Below, piece after piece: positions 34,791-45,605 of a stretch of 64,000 nt of DNA. Source of the stretch: Gorsachius magnificus (Eukaryota; Chordata; Aves; Pelecaniformes; Ardeidae); contig CM067082.1 of NCBI GenBank assembly GCA_034008185.1, forward strand, positions 98,513,311 to 98,577,310. Reading direction: 5' to 3'. Position 1 is the stretch's first letter. Each line of letters starts with the position of its first letter. The position numbers were made by a program, and so were the translations under genes. The notes under the pieces are model-generated. The model was not told where the DNA came from, ran no database searches, and saw only the letters and a program-made list of their open reading frames with translations.

Positions 34791-35630
34791 GTGGGTGTGT
34801 GGTACCGTGGGGTATTTTCCAAAGTAGGACAGCTAGCGATGACAAGCACGCTTTTGGCCTTCCAAAACTTGCTGGGCTGTGCGCCTTGGCCAGTGATGGC
34901 CAAAAAGCGCTCTGGTGCCTGTCCCGCGCTGGTGTTGCACGCAGGGCGAGCTGAAAAGTGGCAGCTGCTGGTGGTGCAGCAAGCCTGGAGCCCTTGCAAG
35001 CGCAGGCTGTTGTTTTGCACAGGCAAGAATCCCTGGGGAGACGGAGCCAAGGGAAGAGCAGAGCTGGCTCCCGCTCCAAACTTGCAGTGGGCCAGAGAGG
35101 CAGAGAGCACCAGGGCAGGCGTGGCGCCTTGGAGGCGCCAGGGCAGGGGGCAAGAAGGGAGCCGCAAGGGCCCAGAGGAGCCCTGACAAGAAGGGGCCGT
35201 GCTCAATGCTACAGAGGACAAGAAGCAAGGCCCGGGGGCCCCCCTGGGGCCCACCCTGGGACTCTCGAAAGCTTCCTCCCCCCGGATGCGGGGCACGAGG
35301 GCCACCTGCGTGGAGCAGGAGCAGCAGGCCCCCAGCCAAAATGGCCCAAAAGGGGAGCCCTGGCAAGGGGCCATGCTGAGTGCTGCAGAGGAAGGTAAAA
35401 AACCCCCCGGGGCTGCTTGCTAGGCCAGCGTGGGGGGAAAAAAAAAGCCTTCCTCCCCCAGCTGCAGGACACAAGAGGCCATCTTCGTGGCGCATGAGCA
35501 GCAGGCAGTAAGGCAGCCAGAAGGGAGCGGAGGAGCCCTGCCAAAAGCGGTCCTGCTCAGTGCTGCAGAGGAAGGCAAAAAACCCCCGGGGCCCAGTGCC
35601 AATCTGCCCTGGGGGAAAATTCCTTCCTGA
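34791..35630 (+). pseudogene. Repeat-bearing gene-like frame, arm B
   Basis: One plus-strand frame runs 280 codons with two internal stops (TGA at 35184, TAG at 35421). It enters three tandem units whose spacings (174 and 180 bp) are multiples of three, so the frame is kept from unit to unit. Units two and three align as peptides: TCVEQEQQAP against IFVAHEQQAV, and both end LSAAEEG; unit one ends VLNATEDK. Arm A lost most of the first unit and shifts frame there. This pattern suggests an ancestral coding tandem repeat of about 60 residues, now interrupted. Alternatively the frame is fortuitous in GC-rich DNA. Not recognised. Confidence 0.35.
35100..35580 (+). repeat. Tandem 180-bp repeat, three units in arm B
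   Basis: The core ending in GCTGCAGAG (or GCTACAGAG) occurs with ends at 35216, 35390 and 35570, spaced 174 and 180 bp. The GC-rich first unit is the most diverged and is the one missing from arm A. Confidence 0.85.
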
Positions 35631-35929
35631 CCCCAGCTGGCGCTGGCGATCGGCTATTCCCTGAGCAGGTGAGCAAGACCGGCCTCCTCTGTGTCCCACC
35701 GGCTGGTGACGCCTCCCAGGAGATGCCCCAGCCCTCTTCTCCCTCCACCTGGAGCCCTTTCAGGGGCTTTGGAGAGTGGCCAAACGGCCCTGGCCTGATT
35801 GACCTTGGGGGCAAGAAGCCTTCCTGTGCCTGGCAGGGCACCAGTGGGTGCCCCAAAGCACTGCCACCCCCGGCAACATCGCTGCGTGCCATTCCTTATG
35901 GCTCCTGCCCCTGGCTCCACAGGGGATAG
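35606..35929 (+). CDS. Candidate terminal exon of the duplicon gene, arm B
   Basis: Open frame ending at TAG 35927-35929 that passes through AGAGDRLFPEQ and a Pro/Gly-rich tail. A TTCCTTCCTGACCCCAG acceptor-like tract lies at about 35620-35636. Donor-like CAG|GTGAGC at 35668 and ACG|GTGAGT at 35934 are also present. A 1-bp difference in a C run just upstream makes the arm A frame longer at its start. Mirrors 5823-6191. Product unknown. Confidence 0.3.
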   Translation, partial: ALGENSFLTPAGAGDRLFPEQVSKTGLLCVPPAGDASQEMPQPSSPSTWSPFRGFGEWPNGPGLIDLGGKKPSCAWQGTSGCPKALPPPATSLRAIPYGSCPWLHRG

Positions 35930-36295
35930 GGACGGTGAGTACTGCAGTGCCCCGCCAGAAGGCATTCCCTTGGTCTTGCCGCTGCTCTCCAGCTGAAAAG
36001 GCCTGATGATAGCCTGGGGCACCTCCAGGGCTTGGTGGTTCTTCTCATCTTCTGAGGGGCTTGCGTTTGTCTCCCAAAGGCTGAAGCAGGATTTCCATCC
36101 ACCAGATGAGCTTGCAGTGTGGCTCTGCTGGGAGCTGGCCTTGCAGCGGAGAACCTCCAGCAGCCTTGTCCAGGCTCCGGTCTTCCTCCCTCAGCCCCCA
36201 CCAAGGAATTCCAGCGACTCCTCAAGGTTTTCCTCTCAGATGTCTTTGGGCATCACCCAGGCCATCTCTGGCAGCGGGACAGGGGAGGATGCCCC

Positions 36296-36303
36296 CTTTT
36301 ATA
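36296..36303 (-). promoter_or_regulatory. TATA-box-like core promoter in arm B
   Basis: Mirror of the TATAAAAG at 5449-5456, driving in the minus direction if functional, i.e. toward arm A. Confidence 0.4.
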
Positions 36304-36586
36304 GTGCCCCGGGGCATTGTGACTGCTGCGTTGCCGGGCGCTGGCACTGTGACATGGGGGTGACGGGGCCGCCCATGCGCAGCCCCGCCCGACGCCCCTC
36401 CGCGCAGCCTCCTTCAGAGGAGGGCCCTTGGGTGCTGGCCCCGAGGTGGTGCCTTGTGCCCAGGAGGCCCCGGGGCTGTCCCTGCCCTTGGTGGCCAGGC
36501 ACTGGGCACAGCTGCTGGGCCTCCCTGAGGCATCTGCTGCTACTCAGCTCCCAAGGCCAATCCTCATTGTCTTTCTTGTCTTTCAG

Positions 36587-36654
36587 TCCATGGCAGAAAG
36601 TAACCCTGCAGCCCAGAGAACACCCCTATTAGCTGTCCATTCTCTGCACCGCAG
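36587..36654 (+). CDS. Candidate small exon just outside arm B
   Basis: The tract TTGTCTTTCTTGTCTTTCAG precedes 68 bp that are followed by GCAG|GTAACA. One frame reads SMAESNPAAQRTPLL and is open. It lies 60 bp beyond the edge of the inverted repeat and has no counterpart beside arm A. A single exon-like segment is weak evidence. Confidence 0.3.
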
Positions 36655-36659
36655 GTAAC

Positions 36660-37974
36660 AGCCATGAGTACATGCAGTAAGAAGGACTAGGGACTTGATC
36701 TGTTTGTACTCCAAGACTTCTCTGGGTGAGCGAGGTGCATGATTTCAGCAGCCGCAGCCTGGAGGAAAGCCAAAGTGTAACCAGTGCCGTAGCTTTTGAT
36801 GGACGGTGCCAAGAGATTGCCATGGAAACAACACGGGCTTTGAGAAAGAAGGGAGCTCAGGTGATACTGGTGTGGTGGAAAGGGCTGGTGTTTTCAGACA
36901 TAGTGTGGGGGGTAAGAAATTAAATTGGTCAGGATGTTGGTAAACACACTGAAGTCACTTGCAGGCTTGGTGTAGAAAAATACAGATGTATCATACATAC
37001 AGATTTTTTTTATCATTGTGTGCTTGACAAGCAGAACATAAGTGTTGATTACACAGATATATGGTAGGCTTAGATGCATCCTGTCTAACATACTTGAAAT
37101 TCCTGCCCTGTTACAAAGAAGATCAAAGCACAGTGGTAAACTTTGCCTGAATGAACCCCTGATAAACAGGCAAAACCAGGAGGGTCAGCGATCCTCCATC
37201 CTGGACCCGGCTCTGCAGTGCCCGCATCCCCACCTGCGTGCCTCTGCCCAGGTGGTGCTTCAGGGATCCCCTGGTTCGCAAGGTAATGGAAATAAATGTA
37301 CTTTTTGCAGTTCATCCGTGGTTTTGTGGTTGTTCTTGCATCCTGCTTCACGCAGCCCCTATACCTACCCCAGGCGGCACTCCATGCGCCCTCTGCTTGG
37401 GGAGAATCGCCAGCCCTGCAGCCTCGCAGCGCGCCGCATCCAGCATGACACGTCTCTGCTCAGGTCAGAGCGAAGCGCTCGCCGGTGGAGCCGGCGGGGC
37501 AATGGCATCTGCCGATTTCAAAGGTTGTATTTCACTTCAGGAGCAGAAAGTCAAAGCGTTCAGAGTTACCTGGGAACTAACCCCATTTGAGAACGGAGCT
37601 CACGGCCCTGCGACACCAGCAGCTGTCCGTCTGTCCTTCGAAAGGTGCGTGCATTTCTGGGGGCAGCACAGCCCTCCTCGGTGGGGGACAGAGTTTATTT
37701 GGGCTCGACACGTATGGACTCTGCTCTGCCACAAGATGTGCAGTGACTCTAGAAGCTGAAATACCAGTTTCATTTAAAGCTGTAGCATTAAGCAAGTAGA
37801 GCGTGTTTGAAAAGCTGGTGGGTTTTGGGCTCCAAGCCAGCTGCGTCCAGGCAAAAGGGCCTCCTAAAATCCTCCCTGCGGCAGCCCCCTTGGGAATTAA
37901 TGAGCAAATCCGGAGGAAAAAATTAAAACAGAGCAGGTAAGGCATAGAGCGCGCCGGGTCCCTCCCCTTTACAC
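36660..37974. other. No gene recognised; approaches CpG island 2
   Basis: GC rises from about 37180. Donor-like CAAG|GTAATG at about 37281 and CAG|GTAAGG at about 37937 occur on the plus strand, and frames of 173-185 codons overlap on both strands. No product recognised. Confidence 0.35.
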
Positions 37975-38680
37975 TCCACGCCAAGAGAAGACGGATTTGA
38001 CGGGTGGGACCGGTCCCCGGGCCCGCCGGGCTGCTCGCTACCGGTGCCCCGGCGACAGCCCGAGGCAGCGCGCCCGGCTGGGCCGGCCGGCGGGGAGGGG
38101 CGGGAAACCCGGGTTCCCCCCTACCCGGGCGCACCCCCAGGAGACGCGGGTGCCGCAGCTCCCGCTCGTTCCCGGCATTTGCAGGGGCCCGGGGCGAGGG
38201 CCCGGGGGGAGGGCGAGGCCGGAGCGGAGGAGCGGCGGCTCTGGCATCCGCTCGTCGGGGCTGCTGGGCCGGCCCCCGCGGGGGCCCCGGGGCGGCGCGG
38301 TGGAGCGGCGGCCTCGCCGCGCCCCTGCCGCCGGTAGCCAGCGCCGCTTCCGCGCTCGCCCGCTGCCCGGGGCGGCCCTCCCTCCTCGTCAGTCACGCGT
38401 CTGCCCGAGGCCTCGGGGCCTCCCGCTGCTCGAGAGCCGCGCCCGTGCCGGTCGCCGGCGCCCCCGCCCGCGGCGGCTGGGAGGCGCTGGGCCCCGGCCC
38501 CGGCCCGGGGCCGGCGGGGGACGGCAGCGCCCAGGGAGGTGCTCTGCCGACTTAGTCCCCGCTGCCCGGGGAAGGGCTCGGGCTCTCGGTTCGGCTCTGG
38601 GCTGTGCTTGGCAGCAGAAGTCGGGAAGAGGAGACCGGCTTCCCCGCGCGCCGGCGGCCTGGGGGGGAATCGGCAACGGG
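37975..38680. promoter_or_regulatory. CpG island 2 (strong)
   Basis: Very high GC and CpG density with GGCCGGCCGGCGGGGAGGGG and similar words. A strong donor-like GAA|GTGAGTAA follows at about 38763 on the plus strand, and another (AAAC|GTGAGC) at about 38725. A first exon transcribed to the right is therefore the better guess. The long frames on both strands (241 codons plus, 268 minus) are expected from stop-poor GC-rich DNA and are not called. Confidence 0.7.
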
Positions 38681-38763
38681 AGAAATTCTTCCCGCCAGGA
38701 AGCGCGGTCTCTGCCTTTTTAAACGTGAGCTGTGATGTTTCTGGGCAGAATCGCCTCCCTGAA

Positions 38764-41700
38764 GTGAGTAACAGAGGCGAAACCCCGACTGCGTTACCTC
38801 GGATCTCCTTTGTGTTGTGGAGATGCTTTTTGGCAGGTGCCTCTCTGGCAGCAGCTGCCTCTGTTGGGAGAGGAGGAGACCACTGGATCCAAACCCCACT
38901 TTTGTGGCCTACCCTGAAGTCTCCCATCTGCTAAAATGTTGTAAAGCAAGAGCTGTCACATGTGGGTTTGTAGAATGCAAATCTGTGGCACGAGCACAAA
39001 ATTTGTCATCTTCTTTTATAGCTGGTTCTTGGAGGAGAAGGACCTGAACTGTAAAATGGATACAGTCGTCATCTGTGAAGACATGGGTTTATATTTATAT
39101 ATATAAAATCCACACAGAGCGTTTGGGGTATGGGTGTGGGTGGGTTTTGATGTGGGTTGTTTGGTTGCTGTGGGTTGGGGGGGGGGTTTGTTTACACACT
39201 CCTGCAGTTGACACTTGATAAAAGACAAGGATTTCCTCTTCAGGAAAGGTACATTGCTGGTGATAATGCTGACTCTGTAAGTTGAAATCCTTACTTTCTT
39301 GTAAAGACGCACTAATCTGTTCTGAATAAAAGGCTTTCTTTTCGTTAGTTACTGTGTTCTGTTATGCAAGTGTGTGAGTTAGATATGTAGTATTTTAACT
39401 GGTTGATGGAATGGAAAAATAATAGTTATGTTTCAATTGCTGTCAGTCTTCAGTTTTCCTACATTTGTTTATGGCCCAGGTCTATATAAAATACAGTTTG
39501 TGAGCAAAGAGATTGCTGTTCTTTGGAGTACAGGCAGATGCTAAGCTCGATCATTTGTTTAAACACAGCTTCAGGCTGCATCACCAGAAATGATTTGGTA
39601 GAGCGCTATAGAATTCTGAAAGCTCTTCAGTGCATCTGTTTGATGTTCAGCAGCCTTTGGTTCCACTGGCCTTGAGGCTCAGCTCTCTGGGACTTCTGTT
39701 GTTTGGTAGATACACTTTTTTGTAGTAAAAGCACTGTGATGGTATTTGGCAGGCGAGGACAGAGAGACCAGACATAGTTCATGTTCAGGGGGACAAAAAA
39801 AAAAGTCTGGTGTTAAAACTTCTAATTTTTCTCAGTGGTGACTCCGCTTTCACCACTAAGTGGCGCTGCGTATACTTACTTCAATTGGGAGCTGCCCACT
39901 CCTGCTTGCGTAGGTGGGAGTAGTCATTTTAGACTAAATGTTCTTTTGGCTGCATCTGTTCTCCTGTGATATAAAAACCTGACAGATATTGGGGGCAGCC
40001 ACTACTTTAGGAGAATTTCTATGAAGTCAGGAATTGCTGGTTTTATTTTGTCATGATGGACAGAAAAATAACTGATTCTAAATCACGCCCACTGCAGCTT
40101 ATGCTTGCTTAATACACTGCTCAACTGCTTCCTATGTGTAAATGTCTTTGGAGAAGAGCCACGGGTGCCTGCTGTTACTGTAGGGACAAGCAGGGTACAG
40201 TGTGGGCTCAGAGGGACAGGAAATGCTTTGTCTTCCCATCACCAGAAGAAGAAAGAGGAGTTGAAGAAGGGGGCTCAGGAGCAAGAGACTGCACGGAAGC
40301 TGCTGTACTGGATCCTGTTGCCTTGCTTTATCTGACAGAAAAGCTGCCTTCTGCTCACTGGGTCTCGGCTCGAAATAGAGTGAGAACTTTGTGCTTTAGG
40401 CTATTAAAGAGGAAAGAGGCTCCCTCCCCTCTCCCAGGGAGCGTGCAGCCTTTCACACACTTGCTCTGAATATATGATCTGCAACTGTATAGTTTAGGCT
40501 GCATGGTGACAATCTATACCATCAGCTCCCTGAATCATTTTTCATTTCTGTTTCCTTCTTCAGCTTTTTTCAATATATCCATTGAAAAAAAAAAAAGTCT
40601 TTTTTTTTAACTGACATTTGATTGGAACATCATCTGTTGGCTTTGCCCCAAACGCTTTATTTCCTAGAAGTAAGTTGAGTCTTTATCAGAACACTTAAAA
40701 GATTTCTAGCCAGTGTCATACTATTGTGCTGGAGGTTTTTTTCAGTAAAATTCTATACGTGTTCCAGTGTGTGCACGTAATTTCTGCTTCACTCATTATT
40801 TTGAAAACAGCCCTAAACTGAAGAGAGGTTTCATGCTTGGGAGAGAAGAAGAGCAGATCTTGACTTGAAAGCAGCTTTTCAAAGGGAAAGATAAACCATT
40901 TTGTTTCTTTGGGGATTTTTATTCCGACAGCACAAACATCTTGTTCTCTTAGGATTTTGTTATCTCTGGAAAAAAAAAATCCACCTTGGTATTACCTCAC
41001 TTCCTCCTTCTCTGTATGTGTTTTCTTCACTCCCTCCAGAGGAAGTGCCAACACCGTTCTCTTTTAGGAAGACATTTTAATTCGTGACTCAGGTCCACAG
41101 ACATCACTCTAAAGACAATTTCTGTGCATCCAAATGCTGTTAATCCTTTCTAATATGAAAGGAAAGGTTTGTAACTTTGAGCTGAGACTTCAAAGTATTC
41201 CAGATGGGTCTGGTCTGCTTTGCATTCAATACTCCTGCAGCCTGTTGCTCTGCAAGTGCAGGTAATAAGCTTTTCAATTGAATAACCGAGTGGTGGTGGT
41301 TTTTGTCTTTCCTCCCCTAGAAACCTAGTGCTTAGTTGTCCTGCACGGTCCTGTAGAAGTTGTGGACATTGTGGTCTTCTCCAGAATGCTACTTAGGGTG
41401 CCACTACAAGTAGGTAATTTAAATTAAATAATAATAAATAATTTAAGAATATGTAGAAGTTAATGATGCTTAAAGTTTAGAGCAGGGTAGTCATTGCATT
41501 AAAATAACTTCTTCACGCTTATGACTTGCATAACGGTGGTTCCTTTCAGGTTTTTTGGTGGTGTTTTTTTTTTTCTTCTTTAAGATGGCACTGGTTGCAG
41601 GGATCTTTAGTTTCATTACATCGCTAACTGTCTTAGTATGGACGTGGTTCCTTTCTGCCTGCTACTTCAGTTTACTCGCAGACACAGTTAAGGTGGCTGT

Positions 41701-42596
41701 TTGGAGTTGTGAAGTGTATATAATTTGTGTATGAAAATGGTAAGACCTAAGGTGCTCTCCCCACATCCTTAGTTTTTGCTGACCAATGTTTCAGTGTTAC
41801 CAAGATTTTAAACTGACCTGAGTACCGGTGTTGCCAATGTTTCCATGTTTGTCTAACTATTCTGAGGAAATAAATAAAAAAAAAAAAATCAAAACACAAA
41901 ATGTTTCACTGCTTGCCCTATAACTATACAGGTTTTCCCTTGTCTTATTTCTGTTTTTTCAGGATTCACTGTATTTTTTTAATCACATGAAACAAAGATT
42001 TCTGGCTTACTGTTGGCTTTTAGTAGATGTTTTATCCTTGGGGAATTGCAATAGAGTTTGGAATTCAGTTGCTGGGCATTTTGCATGTCTGTGTTCAAAT
42101 ATCGATGCTAACAAGCCCTCATACTGTTCATAGCTTTATGGATACTTAAAGACAGGCAATAGACTTATTTTTTAGTAATGCTTACTCTTCTTCTCTTTGG
42201 CAAGAACAAGCAAGCCTGCGTGGTGGTGTAGTACTTGCGGCTTTTCCCTATCATCAGACTTTAAAAAGGGGAGAACCTGTATTGAGTACACAGCTGCAAT
42301 GGTGATTTTTAAAATACTAAGTTGTACAGCAGTCGCGGGAAGAACACGTGTGACTGGGAGTGAGAGCCTGCGGTACCACATTACTCACAGTTGGTTAAAA
42401 AAGTTTCAAAGAATGAAGCATTTGCTTTATGAAAGATACTTGAGGACAATTTCTGATGCTACTACAGTTTATTGAAAAAATTGCATTGATTTCAGTGGTG
42501 ATGCAGGTTTGATTTCTGCTTGTGCGTTACATCTGAAAAGAACAGTAACAGTTACACTATGGACTCCATGCTCATAACTTCACTGGTTTCTTGCAG
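38764..42596. other. No gene recognised; intron-like
   Basis: AT-rich, with a G-rich tract at 39115-39190 including ten consecutive G, an AT repeat near 39090-39105 and several A/T runs. Nothing coding supported. Confidence 0.4.
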
Positions 42597-42731
42597 CCCC
42601 TCAAGTTCATTCCGGACAATAAAGACCCATTCTTTTTTGTGACGGTACTGTCATCCGTGATGGAGGTATCAGTGATGGACCGCCTTAGCAAAGGAAATTC
42701 ACAGTTTATTACATTGCTTTGGGATCTCGCT
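42597..42731 (+). CDS. Candidate internal exon of an unidentified gene
   Basis: CACTGGTTTCTTGCAG precedes a 135-bp segment (45 codons, symmetric phase 0) followed by CGCT|GTAAGA. The frame is open and begins PLKFIPDNKDPFFF. Several CpG dinucleotides are retained in an otherwise CpG-poor interval. It lies about 3.9 kb downstream of CpG island 2 on the strand favoured for that island. Not recognised; could be chance. Confidence 0.35.
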
Positions 42732-42969
42732 GTAAGAGCATTAACAAGAGGAGAGCGAATCAGCTGGTATCACTCAGCTCTGAGGAAAAGAACTGCTTGA
42801 GAAAGGGGTGGGCTCTTTCCAGAGGAGAAAGAGAGGTGGGATAACAGGCTGCAGTTATTTGACTAATCTTCTTGACAGAGATGCAGCTGGTTCTTTACTT
42901 TCCTGTTGCTAATCAGTATTGCTGAAGGGTTATAAAGCCGTGAAAAACCAAAATCAGGACTCAATAGTC

Positions 42970-43320
42970 ATGGTGACTATTAAGCAGGTATTCTTTATTG
43001 CAGCCCTGGATGCACAGGTGTTTGCTCCTCCTAATGTGCATGCTGTAACGGGTTAGTTGCATAGCTTATATACAAGTTTTACATACATATTCATTAATTT
43101 TCCAAGAAAAGGTTGTCTTATGACAGTGAGTTCCCAAAATGTATTTACATATTCCCCTCCCGATAACGCATGCTCAGTGATTTGAGTTGGTGGTCTTTGG
43201 GGGTCATTGTGGAGGAGTCTCTCAATGTATCACATCCCACATTATGAGGGTAACAAAGTGCCTTCACCACTTGCAGTGCCCTGGTGAAGTTTTATGATAC
43301 CTGTTTCACAGGTAGGAAAT
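42970..43320 (-). mobile_element. LTR-like fragment of an avian retrovirus
   Basis: The run TTAAGCAGGTATTCTTTATTG, a CATATTCATTAATTTTCC block and a TTTACATATTCCCCTC block recall bird ERV LTRs read in the minus direction, with AATAAA on the minus strand at 42994-42999. Ends and duplication not resolved. Confidence 0.5.
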
Positions 43321-43483
43321 TGAAGTCAGCTTTGGAAATCTCCAGCAGCTGAGAGCTGCATCCGTATTGTGCAAGACCTGCGCTAGTGATGCTGTTCTAG
43401 TTGGTGGGTATATCTACAGAAAACTCTGCAGTTACAGGCTGACACTCTAGTATTGTCAGTGATGCTGTAGTGGTTGATATCGC

Positions 43484-43560
43484 AGAACAGCTGAGGTTGG
43501 AAGGCACCTCTGGAGATCATCTAGTCCAACCCCCCTGCTAAAGGCAGGGTGGGCAAGAGC
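43484..43560 (-). mobile_element. CR1 LINE 3' end fragment
   Basis: GAGGTTGGAAGGCACCTCTG, GAGATCATCTAGTCCAACCC and CCCTGCTAAAGGCAGG are the complement of a CR1 tail without its final octamers. Heavily truncated. Confidence 0.8.
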
Positions 43561-44911
43561 AGGGTGCGAAGTGCTGAGTCCCCTGTGTACCACCATGCTC
43601 CCCTTCCCCTCAAGGCAGCCCTTTTGTTGGACCCAGGAGACAGCGCTGAATGTCAAAAAAGGACATTTAGGAGCAGTAAGAGGTGCTAAATTTACACACC
43701 CTCCCACCCCCCCAAACCCCCCTCCCCACTCCCTGATGAAGAGGATGTACAGCCTGAACATATCTGTCCGAAATGCTCACAGACTCCATCACCTTGGCTA
43801 CACATTGGTTAAAAAATCTTAAATATACTGCAAAGGAAGGCAGGGATCTCATACGAAAACAAAGTTACGTGCTGAAGGGAGTAAGTAACCTGCTGGTTAT
43901 GGTGCTTAACACCAGCTTGCTCTTGTACATGCACCTCTGTTTACATTAAGTGGTAGGCGAGTGTAATTGTTTAATGAGCCTTGCCTTGTAGCTCCCTTGT
44001 TGTGTCTGCTCTTTAGACCATGCACATAATAATTTGAAATCAGTAAATTCACAAAACTTAAGGCTGCGAATCTAACTAAATGCAGCGTATGGCTCCTGAA
44101 TTTTACGTGCAGGACGTCTCATGAGAAGGCTTGACCATGCTGACCTCTCCCTCTCATACCATTCCCCCTTTCTTCCTGTTTTAATATCTCCTGTTTATGG
44201 CATTATATGAGCTGGAGCAACTGTTTTGATGCCCCATCAATTTTGTGTAGAGTTACCGAGGCATCGGTCTTTTAACTTCAAACCTTGCAGTTATGTTTTC
44301 AGTGCAATGCACCTAGTATATGATCAGCCTTATAATGCTAACATCACAAATTCCTCAAAAATTCAGAATAATATGATGAGATCCTGAGGTGGCGTCATCC
44401 CTTGAAACAGATGTGATCATAATGATAGTGGCTGATACCAATAATTTGCCATTAGGATTTATCTAGTGTGCTTTCTAGCTCAGGAGAAAAGAGTACGTGC
44501 AGTGGAATAGGCAAGCTACTGGGTCTGATTTTCTTCTTTACACCATAGTCAAGATGCCATTTACCTGGAATTTGAGTACAAGGAATTAATTTGGAATAAA
44601 AATAGATTTTAGAACACTCAGTATTTTTACTCTGAGTGGTTCATAGATTGTAGAGTTAAAACACTTTAAATATCTTGCTAAAGTGCATGACCAGTGTTAT
44701 AGTTGTTTCGGGAAAGAGTGAAAACTGTGCTAAGCCTTGCAGCAATGGTCTCCTGCCAATACTTCCAAATGAGTATTTACGTTCACAGGGTGTTGCTTAG
44801 CCTCACATTCTACATCTAAATATTTCCCAAGATGGTTATTCTCAGCAATGATATCACCCTTTCTTTTATTGCAGTCATGTGAAGTATTTTTTGAAGGAAT
44901 CCTTGCTTATG
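43561..44911. other. No gene recognised
   Basis: A C-rich tract lies at 43700-43732. Otherwise AT-rich with nothing supported. Confidence 0.4.
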
Positions 44912-44915
44912 CCAG

Positions 44916-45561
44916 TGAAGGGAGGCTAAAGGGTTAACAAAAGGACCTTTGTGAAGCCAACTGTAGATCCATCTTAAATTGCTAGCCTTGTGGTTTAGAT
45001 TAACTTACTAATCATATGAAGTAAACTATAGATAAGAAACTAACACTGTAGGGAATGTGGAAGAGGGGAGATTAGTAGGAGATGGCCCATCTTTGTTACA
45101 GGCTTTGGAAGGCCTGTAGGAGAACAAAGTGTCTGGCACTTTGTCGATATGAGGACAGCCAAGGATGGGGAGCCAGCTGGTACCGGCTGTGTTGTTCTGA
45201 CAGCGGAATAGGGGGGTAGAAGCTGGAGTTCACCAAAAGGACAAGGTGAAGAAGAGGAGTGGATGAAGTAAACGACCCCTGAAGACCACTGACTCAAATC
45301 ACTGAGCATGCGCAGTTGGGAGGGACTTATGGAAATGACCTCTTGAAACTAATTTTAATACAAAGCAGGGACAGCTTTGTATTAAGCATATATTAAGCAT
45401 ATACCTCATGTATTTGTAACACTTTCCTACATATAAACAGGACAAGCTGCCCTGTTGCGGTGTGCACAACTTTGGTGGGACTACCCCCCGTGCTGCCCAG
45501 CGCTGAATAAACATACCTACTTTACAATCTTACGGATTGTGGAGTCTGTTTCCGCACGTCA
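44916..45561 (+). mobile_element. Solo LTR of an avian endogenous retrovirus
   Basis: The 646-bp element begins TG and ends CA and is flanked by the 4-bp direct repeat CCAG (44912-44915 and 45562-45565). It has a TATA-like ATATAAA at 45431-45437, AATAAA at 45507-45512 and the U5-like end CTGTTTCCGCACGTCA. The block CTGCCCTGTTGCGGTGTGCA to CCCCGTGCTGCCCAG is familiar from bird LTRs. No gag, pol or env adjoins it. Confidence 0.88.
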
Positions 45562-45605
45562 CCAGGAACATACTCAAATGTTAACTAAGCTAGGTTAAAC
45601 TACAA

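Larger units (their letters stand above)
33217..36526 (-). repeat. Inverted duplication, arm B
   Basis: Inverted copy of arm A with about 99% identity by inspection. It is about 3310 bp because of a net 126-bp surplus in the tandem-repeat zone (35150-35300). The inner edge at 33217 is sharp: arm A continues with ACCTAGG, arm B with AGGGAGG. The outer edge fades at about 36526. The arms face each other across 24.8 kb. Confidence 0.95.

Noticed and set aside
35637..35719. A 32-bp exon (35637-35668) followed by a 51-bp intron
   Set aside because: The splice sites look good but the intron would be too short for a vertebrate; the frame reads straight through instead.
37997..38927. 241-codon plus and 268-codon minus frames in CpG island 2
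   Set aside because: Both strands are open for the same reason; no domain or start context supports either.
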